Positions 17,530 through 26,728 of a stretch of 64,000 nt of DNA are shown here, in pieces (within the stretch, counting starts at the first letter, position 1; each line of letters begins with the position of its first letter). A program made the position numbers and the translations under genes. The notes under the pieces were generated by a model. The model was not told the DNA's origin. It made no database searches and worked only from the letters and a program-made list of their open reading frames with translations. Source of the DNA: Bog-756 sp038210245 (GTDB taxonomy: Bacteria > Actinomycetota > Acidimicrobiia > Acidimicrobiales > RAAP-2); assembly GCA_038210245.1 (NCBI GenBank), contig JBBQWW010000005.1:48176-112175 (forward strand), read 5' to 3'.

Positions 17530-18653
17530 CCGATCACTTGGAAGACCGCCTCCGCCGGCACCTCACCGAGCGGGCCGCCACCGTGCAGGCCGAGCCCGAT
17601 CCGACCGCCTTCGTGGACCGCTCGGCCGGGGGGTCCCGCCGGACCGGCCTGGTAGCGGGCGGTGTGGCCGCGCTCACCCTGGTGGTGGCCGGGGCCGGGG
17701 TACTCACCGGCGTCAACCTGGCCGGCGCCGGGGCCACGACCCAGTCGGCGCCGGTCCCGACCACGACCCTGCCCGGGCGGGCCGGTGCGGCCCTGGCCCC
17801 GGCCGGTGACGGGAGCGCGGTCCCGCCGGCCATCGTCCTCCAGACCCCGTACACCCTCCTGTTCACCCGGGTCGGCCCGGCCGGGGTGACCGTCCGGGCC
17901 TACTCGACGGGGACCACCGGTGGGTCGTGCCCGGCCCCGGGGAGCTGTGCACCCACCACCACCGTGCCCACCACCACCGTCCCGGCGAGCCCACCGTGTC
18001 CGGCTGGGGCCATGTGCGCCGAACCACTGGTGATACCCCGGTCCACCGCCGGCACCAGCGCGGTGGCCGGCCCGGGCCCCGTCACCACCGAGGTGCCCCC
18101 CACGGTGTCGGGTGGGGGCGGGACGTCGAGCGCTCCGCCGGCGACGTCGGCCTCCTGTGGCCAGCTGGTCCTCGAGCTGTCCACCGACCGGGCTGTCGGG
18201 ACCGGCTGGGTGGTTCAGCCCGACACGTCGACGGCTCCCGGTGCCGTGCAGATCCTGGGGACCGGTTCCTTCGGCTCGACAGAAGGGGCTCCGGTGAGCT
18301 GGGTCGCCCTCTGGGCGGGCAGTGGAGTGGCCAGGGTGCAGCTGTCGGTGGGGGGCACCGTCGTGGACACCATGGCCCCGAACGACGGCGTGGCCGTACT
18401 GGCTCTCCCGGGCGGCTCCGGACTGACCGGGGCGTCGGTGATCGGCCTCGATCCGGGTGGTTCGACCCTGGTCACCGTTCCGGCCACGCAGGGGGTGCAG
18501 CCGGCCGGGGCCGACGGCTGCCCGGTCCCGAGCGTCACGCCGCCCTCCACCACGACCTCCGTGCCCACCGACCTCCCACCAGCCACCACGACCACGGGGC
18601 CGGCCGTGGTCGGTCCGGGCCCGAACCAGCCCGTGGTGCCGCAGGGCGGCTGA
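17526..18653 (+). CDS. Membrane protein, putative anti-sigma partner
   Basis: A 375-residue protein with a short cytoplasmic N-terminus of about 38 residues (an amphipathic LEDRLRRHLTERA helix), one transmembrane segment near residues 41-62, and a long exported domain rich in Thr, Pro and Gly. The exported part has several paired cysteines (CPAPGSC, CPAGAMC) that could form disulfides. It has no clear enzyme motif and no zinc-binding HxxxCxxC anti-sigma motif. The 4-nt overlap with the sigma gene, the topology and the gene order suggest an anti-sigma or envelope sensor role. That role is inference. Confidence 0.6.
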   Translation: MTDHLEDRLRRHLTERAATVQAEPDPTAFVDRSAGGSRRTGLVAGGVAALTLVVAGAGVLTGVNLAGAGATTQSAPVPTTTLPGRAGAALAPAGDGSAVPPAIVLQTPYTLLFTRVGPAGVTVRAYSTGTTGGSCPAPGSCAPTTTVPTTTVPASPPCPAGAMCAEPLVIPRSTAGTSAVAGPGPVTTEVPPTVSGGGGTSSAPPATSASCGQLVLELSTDRAVGTGWVVQPDTSTAPGAVQILGTGSFGSTEGAPVSWVALWAGSGVARVQLSVGGTVVDTMAPNDGVAVLALPGGSGLTGASVIGLDPGGSTLVTVPATQGVQPAGADGCPVPSVTPPSTTTSVPTDLPPATTTTGPAVVGPGPNQPVVPQGG

Positions 18654-18771
18654 GCCCCCGGGCGATGGCGGCTCTCTGGGTACATCCAGACGGGCGGCGG
18701 CACCGAATACCCGGTGCGTAACCGATGGAGTTCCCCCCACGTCCGTCACGAGACGGCAAAGGAAGGTCACT

Positions 18772-19026
18772 GTGCACTTCACCTCACCAGCAGAGATATT
18801 CGGCGTCGACGGTCTGATCATCCTGGTGGTGGTGGCGCTGGTCTTGTTCGGCTCCACCCAGATCCCCAAGTTGGCCCGGTCCCTCGGTTCGGCCCAGAAG
18901 GAGTTCAAGCAGGGCCTGAAGGACGGCGAGCCGCCGGTTGCCGAGGTGGCCCCGGTCGTCGTGGTGGCCACTCCCGCCCCGGTGGCGGCCGGAGCGCCTT
19001 CGAGCACCACCACCCACACGAGCTAG
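18772..19026 (+). CDS. tatA: Twin-arginine translocase subunit TatA
   Basis: An 84-residue TatA/E-type protein. It has a short N-terminus, one transmembrane helix near residues 12-28 (GVDGLIILVVVALVLFGST), then the family hinge with QIPKLARSLGSAQKEFKQGLKDGE forming an amphipathic helix, and a flexible Ala/Val/Thr tail. TatA oligomers form the pore for folded, twin-arginine-signal proteins. The GTG start is fixed by GGAAGG 6 nt upstream. tatB starts 7 nt after it. No tatC lies in the window. A likely client in the window is the amine oxidase at 42837. Confidence 0.85.
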   Translation: MHFTSPAEIFGVDGLIILVVVALVLFGSTQIPKLARSLGSAQKEFKQGLKDGEPPVAEVAPVVVVATPAPVAAGAPSSTTTHTS

Positions 19027-19033
19027 CTCCCCC

Positions 19034-19495
19034 ATGTTCCTGAGCCCGGCCAAGGTGCTCATCATCGTGGTGGTGGCCCTCGCCGTCCTCGGACCCGAGT
19101 CCCTGCCCCGGGTGGCCAAGCAGATCGGCGGCTTCTGGGGTCAGTTCAAGAGCTTCCGCCAGTCGCTCGAGTCCCAGGTGCGGGGCTCCTTCCCTGATCT
19201 GCCCTCGACCGAGACCATTACCCGGGCGGTGCGGTCCCCGCTCACCTTCCTCGACACCCTGGCCGACCGCCCGGATCCGGGGCCGACGGTGGCGGGTACC
19301 GACGACTCGGAGCCCGGCACGGGTGACGGCATCCCCATCGATCCCCTGCCGGTGACGACGGCTCCAACCGACCCGTTCGAGCGCCTGGCCGACGAGCTCA
19401 CGTCGGTCGGCGCGCCGGCGGGCCGACCGGTAGGGACCGTGCACGAGGTCCGCAGGCCCGTCGACGGCGGGCCTGACGACCCCGGCCTCAACTGA
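19034..19495 (+). CDS. tatB: Twin-arginine translocase subunit TatB
   Basis: A 153-residue TatB-type protein. The transmembrane helix (VLIIVVVALAVLGPES) runs straight into the TatB-like hinge GPESLPRVAKQIGGFWGQF and an amphipathic helix that includes FRQSLESQV. The remaining 100 residues are an acidic, proline-rich tail. TatB works with TatC in substrate recognition. The ATG start is 7 nt after the tatA stop. The gene order sigma factor, anti-sigma candidate, tat genes resembles the sigE-rseA-htrA-tatB order of mycobacteria, with tatA in place of htrA. Confidence 0.8.
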   Translation: MFLSPAKVLIIVVVALAVLGPESLPRVAKQIGGFWGQFKSFRQSLESQVRGSFPDLPSTETITRAVRSPLTFLDTLADRPDPGPTVAGTDDSEPGTGDGIPIDPLPVTTAPTDPFERLADELTSVGAPAGRPVGTVHEVRRPVDGGPDDPGLN

Positions 19496-19526
19496 AGGCC
19501 ACCACCGCAGGTAGGCCGATCACCGA

Positions 19527-22466
19527 TCAGTCGGCGGTGGCCGTCTCGAGCACGGCCAGGATCTCGTCGCCCCACTTCTCGAGGCGCAGAGGCCCGATGC
19601 CCCGACACGCCGCCAGCTCGGGCAGGGTCCTCGGCAGCTCGGCGGCGATGCCCAGCAGCTCCTTGTCGTTGAGGACCACGTAGGCGGGGACGGCATCCGC
19701 CGTGGCCACGGCCGACCTCCACTGGCGCAGGGCGGCCTCGGCGGCCATGGTCTCAGCGGTGGGACCGGCCCCCGGGGGGACCAGGCTGACGGTCTTCCCC
19801 TCCACCCGTACGTCGGTACCGAACGGGAGCTCGATCCGGGCCTCCCCGATGCCCACAACCACCGCGTCAACGCCCACGTCGAGCACCACTCCCGACTGGC
19901 CACGGTGCTCGACGGCCAACCCCGACACCGCCTCCACCACCGGGAGGGTCGGTGCGCGGGCCTTCCCGCCCCGGGACCCGGGGCGCGACCGGGACCCGGG
20001 CCGAGTGGACTCCTTCGACCCGTCCCGGTCACTGCGACCCCCGGCCCGATCCCCGCCCCGGCCGGCCGGGGTGTCACCCGGCTTCGGGTGGGGTCGGCTC
20101 CCGTCGAGCTCACCGAGGAAGACGGACGGTGCCTCGGCGTCGGCCAACAAGGCCACCTGGCACCGGGCCCGGGTGAGGGCCACGTGGAACACCCGACGCT
20201 CGCCCTCCTCGTCGTCACCCAACCGGTGGGGCAGCAGTCCCTGGGTGGCCCCGAAGACGATCACGCGGTCCCACTCCTTGCCCTTGATCCGGTGCACGGT
20301 GGACAGCAGCACGGCCGCGCCCTCGGCCGGAGGGCGGGCCAACACGCGGCGGAGCCACTGCTCGAAGGTGTCGGCGTCGGGATGGAGGGCGGCCACCGCG
20401 GCCAGCGCCGCCAAGTCGTCACCATGGGTGGAGCGGTCCGCCTCCCGTCGGGACGAGTCGAGAACGTCCATGGTCCCGTTGAGGCCGATGCCGTCGCCGA
20501 TGGCGGCCAGGGCTGAGGCCGTGGACACTCCGGCCGCCTCGGCCACCACATCGAGGTCGTCGGCGTAGGCCAGGAGCTTGGGTACGTCCCGTCCGGACAG
20601 TCGGTCGGCCAGCCGTCGGATGTCGTCGACTGAGGTGCTCGACCGCTTGGTCACCATGTCCACCACCATGGGGGCTATCCCCCGGGACGGCCGCCGGATG
20701 GTGTCGCGGACATCCTCCCTCCGGATATGGCCGGGGTCGGATCCGATCCGCAGGTAGGCGAAGGCCGTGCGCATGCCGGTCCGGGCCAGCACGCTGGCCC
20801 CCAACGGGGTGGCGCACGGGATGCCCCCCTCCATGCACGCCACCTGCACGGGGAGCAGGGCCGAGTTGACGCGGGCCAGCACGGCGATGTCGGCGGGGTC
20901 GACCCCGCCGCTCCGCCACGAGGTGATGACCTCGGTGGCCAGGGTGGCCAGCTGCTCGCCGGGCACCGTCCGCACAGTAACCGGCCCGGCGCCGGCCAGA
21001 GGACCGGTCGAGTCCGCCACGGTGTCGCCGCGGCCCTCGGGCGAGCGGATGGCCTTCTCGATCCGCCGGGTGTTGTAGGAGAGGAGCGAGCTGGCCGCGG
21101 TCACCACTGAGGGCGGGCACCGGTAGTTGACCTCGAGGGGATGGTGGCCGGCGCCGGGAAAGTAGCGGGGGAAGTCGATGAGGAACTCCGGGCTGGCTCC
21201 GGAGTAGCCGTAGATGACCTGGTCGTCGTCGCCGACGCCGAAGCAGTCGTACCCCGGGGCGCACAGCAGGCGGATGAGGAGCAGGTGGGCCGGGGTCAGG
21301 TCCTGGAACTCGTCGACCAACAGGCGGCGGCACCGGGCCTGGGCCGCCTTGCGGGCGTCGGGTTCGGTCAGGAGGATCTCGACGGCCCGGTAGATCTGCT
21401 CGTCGAAGTCGACGGCGCCGAGGTCGGCCAGGGCGCGGCGATAGCGGTCGAATCCTTCGGCGATGCCGTCGGCGTCGGGGATCTCCTCCTCCACCACCAT
21501 GGGGGGAGTGAGCCCGAGTCGTATGGCCGAGAGGGCGCTGATGTAGGGGGCCACCGTGTCGGCGTTGGCCTGGCGGCGGATCTCGAACTGCTCCTGGAGG
21601 AGGTCGCGCACCCCGGCCTCCTCCAGTACCCGCGGCCGGCCCGTCGGCCCGAACTCGGTGCAGATCCACAGCCCGGTGCTGTTGAGGGTCCGGATATGGG
21701 GTCCGTTCGGACCCAGGATCCCCGAGCAGCGCTGCTTGAGCTCGTCGGCGGCGCGTGTGTTGTAGGCCAGGGCGCTCACCGTGCCCGGGTCGACTCCCCG
21801 ATCACCCACCAGGTGACGGAGCCGCTCGGTCAGCACCCGGGTCTTGCCCGAGCCGGCCGGGGCGATGACCCGGGCCGGGCCGGACGCATGGACCACTGCG
21901 GCCAGCTGGTCCGGGGCCAGCTCGGTGTCGGGGGGGCGGTGGGTGGCAGGAGCCAGACGACCCGCCTCGGCACTCCATCGGTGGACCACCTCCGGTCCGG
22001 AGGCCAGTACCGGTGGGTCGGGCGGGCCCCCGTCGACGAAGAGGGAGGTGCCGTCAGCCCGGGTGAGATCGGCCTCCCCGCCTTCGGTGACACCGTCGGC
22101 GGTGAACCGGCGGGCGGCCTTGCGACCGTGCCACCAGACGGGCTCGCCGGCCCGGGCGTCGTAGGTGTTGGCCCACACCAGAAAGTGGAGTCGCTCGACG
22201 GTGAATTCGAAGCTCGCAGAGAGGTCGTGGACGGGACCGTCGTAGCGCTGAGGGGTGCGGAGGGCGTCCTGGTCGCAGGCCAGCTCCACCACCACGGGCC
22301 GCCGGTCGAGCCACGCGGCGTGGAGCAGGTCGGTGACGACACGGGGATCGGCCACCTCGGCGTCGCCCACCCGGACCCGGGGACAGTCCACCCACGGCTC
22401 GGGCACCGGGCCGTCCGGACGCACCACGACACCCCGGCCGAGCTCGGGAGGTCCGGGGTACGGCAC
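19527..22466 (-). CDS. UvrD/Rep-type DNA helicase with HRDC domain
   Basis: A superfamily 1A DNA helicase of 979 residues. An N-terminal domain of about 190 residues of unclear function precedes the motor. Motor motifs are APAGSGKTR (Walker A, near 205), VDEFQD (Walker B, near 382), GVGDDDQVIYGYSGA (motif III), LEVNYRCPPSV (motif IV), STVHRIKGKEWD (motif V) and VALTRARCQVAL (motif VI). The last 85 residues form an HRDC-like domain ending GIGPLRLEKWGDEIL, as in actinobacterial UvrD2. The GTG at 22466 is chosen because TATGTT lies exactly 6 nt before it and sensible protein sequence begins there. A longer frame to 22886 is low-complexity and rejected. Confidence 0.88.
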   Translation of the reverse strand: MPYPGPPELGRGVVVRPDGPVPEPWVDCPRVRVGDAEVADPRVVTDLLHAAWLDRRPVVVELACDQDALRTPQRYDGPVHDLSASFEFTVERLHFLVWANTYDARAGEPVWWHGRKAARRFTADGVTEGGEADLTRADGTSLFVDGGPPDPPVLASGPEVVHRWSAEAGRLAPATHRPPDTELAPDQLAAVVHASGPARVIAPAGSGKTRVLTERLRHLVGDRGVDPGTVSALAYNTRAADELKQRCSGILGPNGPHIRTLNSTGLWICTEFGPTGRPRVLEEAGVRDLLQEQFEIRRQANADTVAPYISALSAIRLGLTPPMVVEEEIPDADGIAEGFDRYRRALADLGAVDFDEQIYRAVEILLTEPDARKAAQARCRRLLVDEFQDLTPAHLLLIRLLCAPGYDCFGVGDDDQVIYGYSGASPEFLIDFPRYFPGAGHHPLEVNYRCPPSVVTAASSLLSYNTRRIEKAIRSPEGRGDTVADSTGPLAGAGPVTVRTVPGEQLATLATEVITSWRSGGVDPADIAVLARVNSALLPVQVACMEGGIPCATPLGASVLARTGMRTAFAYLRIGSDPGHIRREDVRDTIRRPSRGIAPMVVDMVTKRSSTSVDDIRRLADRLSGRDVPKLLAYADDLDVVAEAAGVSTASALAAIGDGIGLNGTMDVLDSSRREADRSTHGDDLAALAAVAALHPDADTFEQWLRRVLARPPAEGAAVLLSTVHRIKGKEWDRVIVFGATQGLLPHRLGDDEEGERRVFHVALTRARCQVALLADAEAPSVFLGELDGSRPHPKPGDTPAGRGGDRAGGRSDRDGSKESTRPGSRSRPGSRGGKARAPTLPVVEAVSGLAVEHRGQSGVVLDVGVDAVVVGIGEARIELPFGTDVRVEGKTVSLVPPGAGPTAETMAAEAALRQWRSAVATADAVPAYVVLNDKELLGIAAELPRTLPELAACRGIGPLRLEKWGDEILAVLETATAD

Positions 22467-22845
22467 CCGACCAACATAGCCACGGGGTGTCGCATCCCGG
22501 CCGGGGGCGGCCGTGGCCTCGGACGCCTGGGGACCATCCGGTGGGCGCCGCCCCGCAGCACCGGGTGGTGTGGTCCCCGATCGGTTCGCCGGGTCGACGA
22601 GTCCCAGTGTGGTCACCCGGTCCGCTCGCCCTCGGAAAGCTCGCCACTCCGTGTCATCGCTTGGCCCCTTCCACCTCGGCTGGTGACACCAGGGTGACCG
22701 GGGGGTGTGACGGTTGCCGGAGGTGATGGGGTCGGATGCACCGAGGGCGCCTCGTGCTGGGCCCGGGCACCGGTCCGCCCACGAGCCCGGACCCAGCGCC
22801 CCGAAGGTACGGGGAGGGTGTGACCGATGGTCGCGGCCCTGTGCC
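22467..22845. other. Gene-free divergent promoter region
   Basis: This 379-nt gap separates the divergent helicase and HNH-like lipoprotein genes. It holds the TATGTT box for the helicase (22473-22478). A short inverted repeat TGGTG-a-CACCA lies near 22681. No convincing small gene or RNA was seen. Confidence 0.5.
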
Positions 22846-23586
22846 ATGGTGACCGTCGTGACGCGCACCACCGTGACCCGGGCCACCCTCCTGGCCGTCG
22901 CGTTCCTGGCCGGGGCGGGGTGCAGTCAGGCATCGTCGTCGCACCCCGCCGGCCCGGCCTCCACCCGTCCACCGACGACCCTCGCCCCACCGTCCACGTC
23001 CGGGCCCGATCCCACGTCGACTGCGCCCACCGGGGTCACCCCGACACCGGTCCCGGCGGCACCGGGCCCCGCCGTGCCACCCAGCAGCATCGTCGTCGGG
23101 CCGGGGGCCCAGGCCCACTACACCGTGCAACCGCAGCCGGCTCCGGGGACGTGCCGGTACACCTACGTCGGGGCCGACCCGCTCCCCGATCCCCACTGCA
23201 CCCCCGGCGCCGTCAACCCGCAGGTGACCCAGGCCGATCTGGCCACGACCATCTGCGCCAGTGGCTTCACCGCCACCATCCGGCCGCCGGAGAGCATCAC
23301 CGGGCCCGAGAAGGTGGGCTCGGCCGCCGCGTACGGCTACACCGGATCACTGCACGTGGCCGAGTACGACCACCTCATCTCGCTGGAGCTGGGCGGCGAC
23401 CCCAACGACGCCGCCAATCTGTGGGTCCAGCCCCCGGACAACCCCGACGCCACCACGGTGGCCAACACCAAGGACAAGCTCGAGAACCGGCTCAACAGTC
23501 TGGTGTGCTCGGGACAGCTGACTCTGGCCGCGGCCCAGCAGGCCATCGCCGGCAACTGGGTGGCCGCCTACCAGCAGTTCGGCTGA
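22846..23586 (+). CDS. Secreted HNH-nuclease-like lipoprotein
   Basis: A 246-residue exported protein. The N-terminus has a signal peptide ending FLAGAGCSQ, a lipobox-like site that would place a lipid on Cys. A Pro/Thr/Ser linker follows to about residue 80. The C-terminal domain has EYDHLISLELGGDPNDAANLW near 178-197, which resembles the DH-(I/L)-P-L-x-L-G-G core of HNH endonucleases, and ends with CSGQLTLAAAQQAIAGNW. The proline usual in the HNH core is serine here and classical zinc cysteines are absent. Nuclease activity is therefore uncertain. A GTG at 22858 is an alternative start. Confidence 0.55.
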   Translation: MVTVVTRTTVTRATLLAVAFLAGAGCSQASSSHPAGPASTRPPTTLAPPSTSGPDPTSTAPTGVTPTPVPAAPGPAVPPSSIVVGPGAQAHYTVQPQPAPGTCRYTYVGADPLPDPHCTPGAVNPQVTQADLATTICASGFTATIRPPESITGPEKVGSAAAYGYTGSLHVAEYDHLISLELGGDPNDAANLWVQPPDNPDATTVANTKDKLENRLNSLVCSGQLTLAAAQQAIAGNWVAAYQQFG

Positions 23587-23687
23587 CCACCGGGGCCCGG
23601 GATCCTCCGCCCTCCTCACGCTTTCCTCGCAATTCCCCGGTACAACGTCCCCGTTGGATGCGTGTCGGCCGTCACGGGGAAGAACCA

Positions 23688-24875
23688 GTGATCAAGACGC
23701 TCGCCGTGGCCCTGTCCGTCATGGTCTCATCGGTGGTCGCCACCGGGGCCATGGTGGCCGTGGCGCCGACCGCCGGGGCCGCCTACCCCGTCACCGTGGA
23801 GTCGAACCTCTGCTACCAGACCGGTCGGCAGGCCTGCTCGGACGGCCCCAGCCACCGGTTCGACGCCTACCTGCCGGTCGGGGCGACGCAGAAGACACCG
23901 GGGGTGATCCTCGTCCATGGAGGCTCCTTCGTGGGGGGCGACAAGACCGACCTGTCCTCCGAGGGGATGAAGCTGGCCGCCGCCGGTATGGCCGCCTTCT
24001 CCATCAACTACCGGCTGGACTCGGCCACCGTGGCCGGCTTCCCCATGGAGTCGGACGACGTCATGGCCGCCATCGCCTACGTCCGTCAGCATGCCGGCAA
24101 GTACTCGGTGGATCCGACCCGCCCGGCCTCGTTCGGCACGTCGGCCGGGGCCACCTTGGCCGTGTACTCGGCCATGAAGGCCGCCCGGAGTGATCCCTCG
24201 GCCCAGGTGGTGGCCGACGTGGGCTGGTCCGCAGGGTACGACCTCACCGTGGGTACGGCCGGGGCGGTCGACCCCCAGCAGCTCCAGAACGTCGAGTGGT
24301 ACCTCGGGTGCACCGACCCCACGGTGCCGGCTTGTGCGGCCACAGCCCAGGCGGCGTCGGCCATCTCGTTAATCCAGGCCGGCGACCCGCCGACCCTGCT
24401 GGCCAACTCCACCGACTACCAGGTCGGCTGCGAGATCGTCCCCCCGACCCAGGCCGAGGGGATGGCCGCCGCGCTGCAGGCGGTGGGCACCCCGGTGCAG
24501 CTGGACCTCAACGACAAGTGCGCCCACGCCCGGGCCTACGGCGGCTACGAGATCCCCCGGACCATCGCCTTCCTCGAAGCCCACCTCTTCGTGGCCCCGT
24601 CCATCCAGTCCCGGGCGGCCACGACCTACCGGGCGGGGACGGCCAAGTCGTTCACGGTGAAGTCCACGGCCAATCCGAGCGCCGTCCTCACCGAGTCGGG
24701 GGCCCTGCCCGCCGGGGTGACCTTCGTCGACCAGGGGGACGGCACCGCCCTACTGAGCGGTACGGCCCAGACCGGGACCGAAGGCACCTACCCCTTGGTC
24801 ATCACGGCCAGCAACGGCGGTACGCCCAACGGGGTGCAGACCTTCACCCTCACCGTGGCCCCGGCGCGGAAGTAG
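23688..24875 (+). CDS. Secreted carboxylesterase with C-terminal Ig-like domain
   Basis: A 395-residue exported alpha/beta hydrolase of the hormone-sensitive-lipase/esterase type. After a signal peptide (to about residue 32, ending AGAAY) the oxyanion-hole motif is LVHGGSF near 75. The nucleophile elbow is GTSAGATL near 147 and the histidine is probably in DKCAHARAYGG near 280. Residues 305-395 form an immunoglobulin-like putative domain (TVKSTANPSAVL, LSGTAQTGTEGTYPL). The GTG start follows GGGGAAG by about 6 nt. It may bind and cleave a surface or polymeric ester; the substrate is unknown. Confidence 0.82.
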   Translation: MIKTLAVALSVMVSSVVATGAMVAVAPTAGAAYPVTVESNLCYQTGRQACSDGPSHRFDAYLPVGATQKTPGVILVHGGSFVGGDKTDLSSEGMKLAAAGMAAFSINYRLDSATVAGFPMESDDVMAAIAYVRQHAGKYSVDPTRPASFGTSAGATLAVYSAMKAARSDPSAQVVADVGWSAGYDLTVGTAGAVDPQQLQNVEWYLGCTDPTVPACAATAQAASAISLIQAGDPPTLLANSTDYQVGCEIVPPTQAEGMAAALQAVGTPVQLDLNDKCAHARAYGGYEIPRTIAFLEAHLFVAPSIQSRAATTYRAGTAKSFTVKSTANPSAVLTESGALPAGVTFVDQGDGTALLSGTAQTGTEGTYPLVITASNGGTPNGVQTFTLTVAPARK

Positions 24876-24942
24876 GGGCGGAATCGGGGGCCCGCTCCAC
24901 CGCGCCGGCCGGTGGTCCCGGTGGCGGCGTTAGTGTCGGCCC

Positions 24943-25632
24943 GTGACCATCACCCCCGAAGGTGGCCGGGTGCTGGGCTGCCTGGTGGAGAAGCAGCTGA
25001 CCACCCCCCAGCAGTACCCGCTCACCCTCAACGCCCTGGCCCTGGCGTGCAGCCAGTCCACCAACCGTGAGCCGGTGATGACCCTGGACGAGGCGGAGGT
25101 GCAGGGCGCCCTCCAGGAGCTGAAGGAGCGTCACCTGGTCCGGTTCGTGCTGCCCTCCCACGGGAAGTCGGTGATCCGGTACCGGCACGTGCTGGACGAG
25201 ACCTACGGACTCGATATCGCCCGGGTGGCCCTCCTGACCGTGCTCCTGCTGCGGGGGCCCCAGACGCCGGGCGAGCTGCGGGCCCGCACGGCGCGCCTGA
25301 CTGAGTTCGATTCCCTGGAGGCGCTGCAGGGCGAGCTGGTCGTCCTCGCCGAGCAGCCCGAGCCGCTGACCCGGCTGCTGGCTCGCCAGCCGGGCCAGAA
25401 GGAGGACCGATGGCAGCAGCTGCTGGCCGCCGAGTCGGCCCCGACCGGCCTTCTCAGCGCACCGGTGGACGAGCCCGCGGCCCGTCCGGAATCGGATCGG
25501 AGTCCGTCGGTCGAGCCGGGGGATCTCGACCGACGGATCGGGGCACTGGCCGCCGAGTTGGCCGCCCTCCGCCACGAGCTCGCCGGTGTGGCCGGGTCCC
25601 TCGCCGCGCTGCGCGAGAGCCTGGGCGAGTAA
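24943..25632 (+). CDS. YceH family (DUF480) protein
   Basis: A 229-residue member of the UPF0502/YceH family, built from two winged-helix units. Typical family text is RVLGCLVEKQLTTPQQYPLT at the start, then NALALACSQSTNREPVM and GPQTPGELRARTARL near residue 110. The last 60 residues form a likely coiled coil (ELAALRHELAGVAGSLAALRE). The function is unresolved in the family; the fold suggests nucleic-acid or protein binding. The GTG is preceded at 6 nt by TAGTGT (24931-24936), suggesting a leaderless message. Confidence 0.87.
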   Translation: MTITPEGGRVLGCLVEKQLTTPQQYPLTLNALALACSQSTNREPVMTLDEAEVQGALQELKERHLVRFVLPSHGKSVIRYRHVLDETYGLDIARVALLTVLLLRGPQTPGELRARTARLTEFDSLEALQGELVVLAEQPEPLTRLLARQPGQKEDRWQQLLAAESAPTGLLSAPVDEPAARPESDRSPSVEPGDLDRRIGALAAELAALRHELAGVAGSLAALRESLGE

Positions 25633-25786
25633 CGCCGGGCCCCGGCCGCTAGGTCTGAGCTTCCGAGCCCAACAGGTCGCTGACCGCACCTCGGACCATT
25701 AGCTGTAGTCAATAGCTACCCCCTGGGACGGAGGCGGTGGGGGAGACGGGAGCAGTCCGGCTACCGCCCTCCCCTCGGAGACTCGG
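25633..25786. other. Intergenic region between convergent genes
   Basis: This 154-nt region between the YceH gene and the aldo/keto reductase has a short stretch of lower GC around 25700-25720 containing two AGCT-centred repeats (TTAGCT and ATAGCTA). No gene or strong terminator was seen. Confidence 0.3.
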
Positions 25787-26632
25787 CTACGGCAGCACGG
25801 CCAACGCCTCGTCGTCCAACACCACCTGGGCGGCGGCCAGGTTCTCTTCGAGGTGCCCGAGGGAGGACGTGCCCGGGATGAGCAGCACATTGGGGGCCAG
25901 GTGCAGCAGCCAGGCCAGGGCGATCTGGGCCGGCGTGGTCCCGAGCCGCCGGGCGGTGGCCACCACCGGTGGTGCGGTCAGCACCGGGTTCTCGGCGCGG
26001 AACGCCGAGCCCAGGGGGAAGAACGGCACGAAGGCCACGCCGTCGGCTCGGCAGGTGGCGAAGAGGTCGGCGTCCGGAGTCTCGGCCAGGTTGTAGGGGT
26101 TCTGCACGCAGGCGATGTCGACGCGGGCGGTGGCCTCTCGGTACTGGTCCAGATCGACGTTGCTCAGTCCCACGGCCCCGATGAGTCCGTCGGCACGAGC
26201 CGCCTCCATGGCGTCCAACTGCTCGGCGAAGGGTACGTCGGACTCAGGAAGGCGCCGGAGGTTGACCACCGGGATCCGGTCGAGGGCCAGGGCGGCCAGG
26301 TTGGCCTCGATACCGGCCCGCAGCTCCTCGGGGGTCTGGGCCGGCAGCCACCGGGCCTGCCCGTCCCGGGCCGCCCCGACCTTGGACACGATCACCAGGT
26401 CATCGGGGTAGGGATGCAGCGCCTCACGCAGCAACTCGTTGGCCACGTCCGGCCCGTAGTACTGGGCGGTGTCGATGTGGTTCACCCCGGCGTCCACCGC
26501 CCGCCTGACCACGGCGAGCGCCCCGGACCGGTCCTTCGGGGGTCCGAAGACCCCGGGGCCGGGAAGCTGCATGGCCCCGAAGCCCATCCGGCGGACGGTG
26601 CGGGTACCCAGCGTGAACGTTTCGTCGGACAT
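25787..26632 (-). CDS. Aldo/keto reductase
   Basis: A 281-residue NAD(P)H-dependent aldo/keto reductase. Catalytic elements are Asp and Tyr in HIDTAQYYGPDVANELL near residues 48-60 and Lys in VIVSKVGAA near 83. IGAVGLSNVDLDQ near 150, ALAWLLHLAPNVLLIPGTSS near 240 and HLEENLAA complete the family pattern, including the cofactor phosphate site. The ATG at 26632 has TATACC exactly 6 nt upstream, the leaderless signature. A longer frame to 27037 runs through the cyclase gene on the other strand and is rejected. The window shows no partner enzyme. Confidence 0.9.
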   Translation of the reverse strand: MSDETFTLGTRTVRRMGFGAMQLPGPGVFGPPKDRSGALAVVRRAVDAGVNHIDTAQYYGPDVANELLREALHPYPDDLVIVSKVGAARDGQARWLPAQTPEELRAGIEANLAALALDRIPVVNLRRLPESDVPFAEQLDAMEAARADGLIGAVGLSNVDLDQYREATARVDIACVQNPYNLAETPDADLFATCRADGVAFVPFFPLGSAFRAENPVLTAPPVVATARRLGTTPAQIALAWLLHLAPNVLLIPGTSSLGHLEENLAAAQVVLDDEALAVLP

Positions 26633-26638
26633 GGCTCC

Positions 26639-26644
26639 GGTATA
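26639..26644 (-). promoter_or_regulatory. -10 box TATACC of the aldo/keto reductase
   Basis: TATACC on the minus strand ends 6 nt before the ATG at 26632. It supports the short form of the protein and a leaderless transcript. Confidence 0.45.
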
Positions 26645-26728
26645 CCGGTGCACCGACCGGTGACCGCCGGCGCCGGCCGTAGAAGGGTGGGCACCCCGCC
26701 CCGTCGGCAGTTCCGGTAGCGTCGCCAC

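Noticed and set aside
22467..22886. A 140-residue N-terminal extension of the helicase
   Set aside because: The extension is low-complexity and overlaps the divergent lipoprotein start; a leaderless box marks the GTG at 22466.
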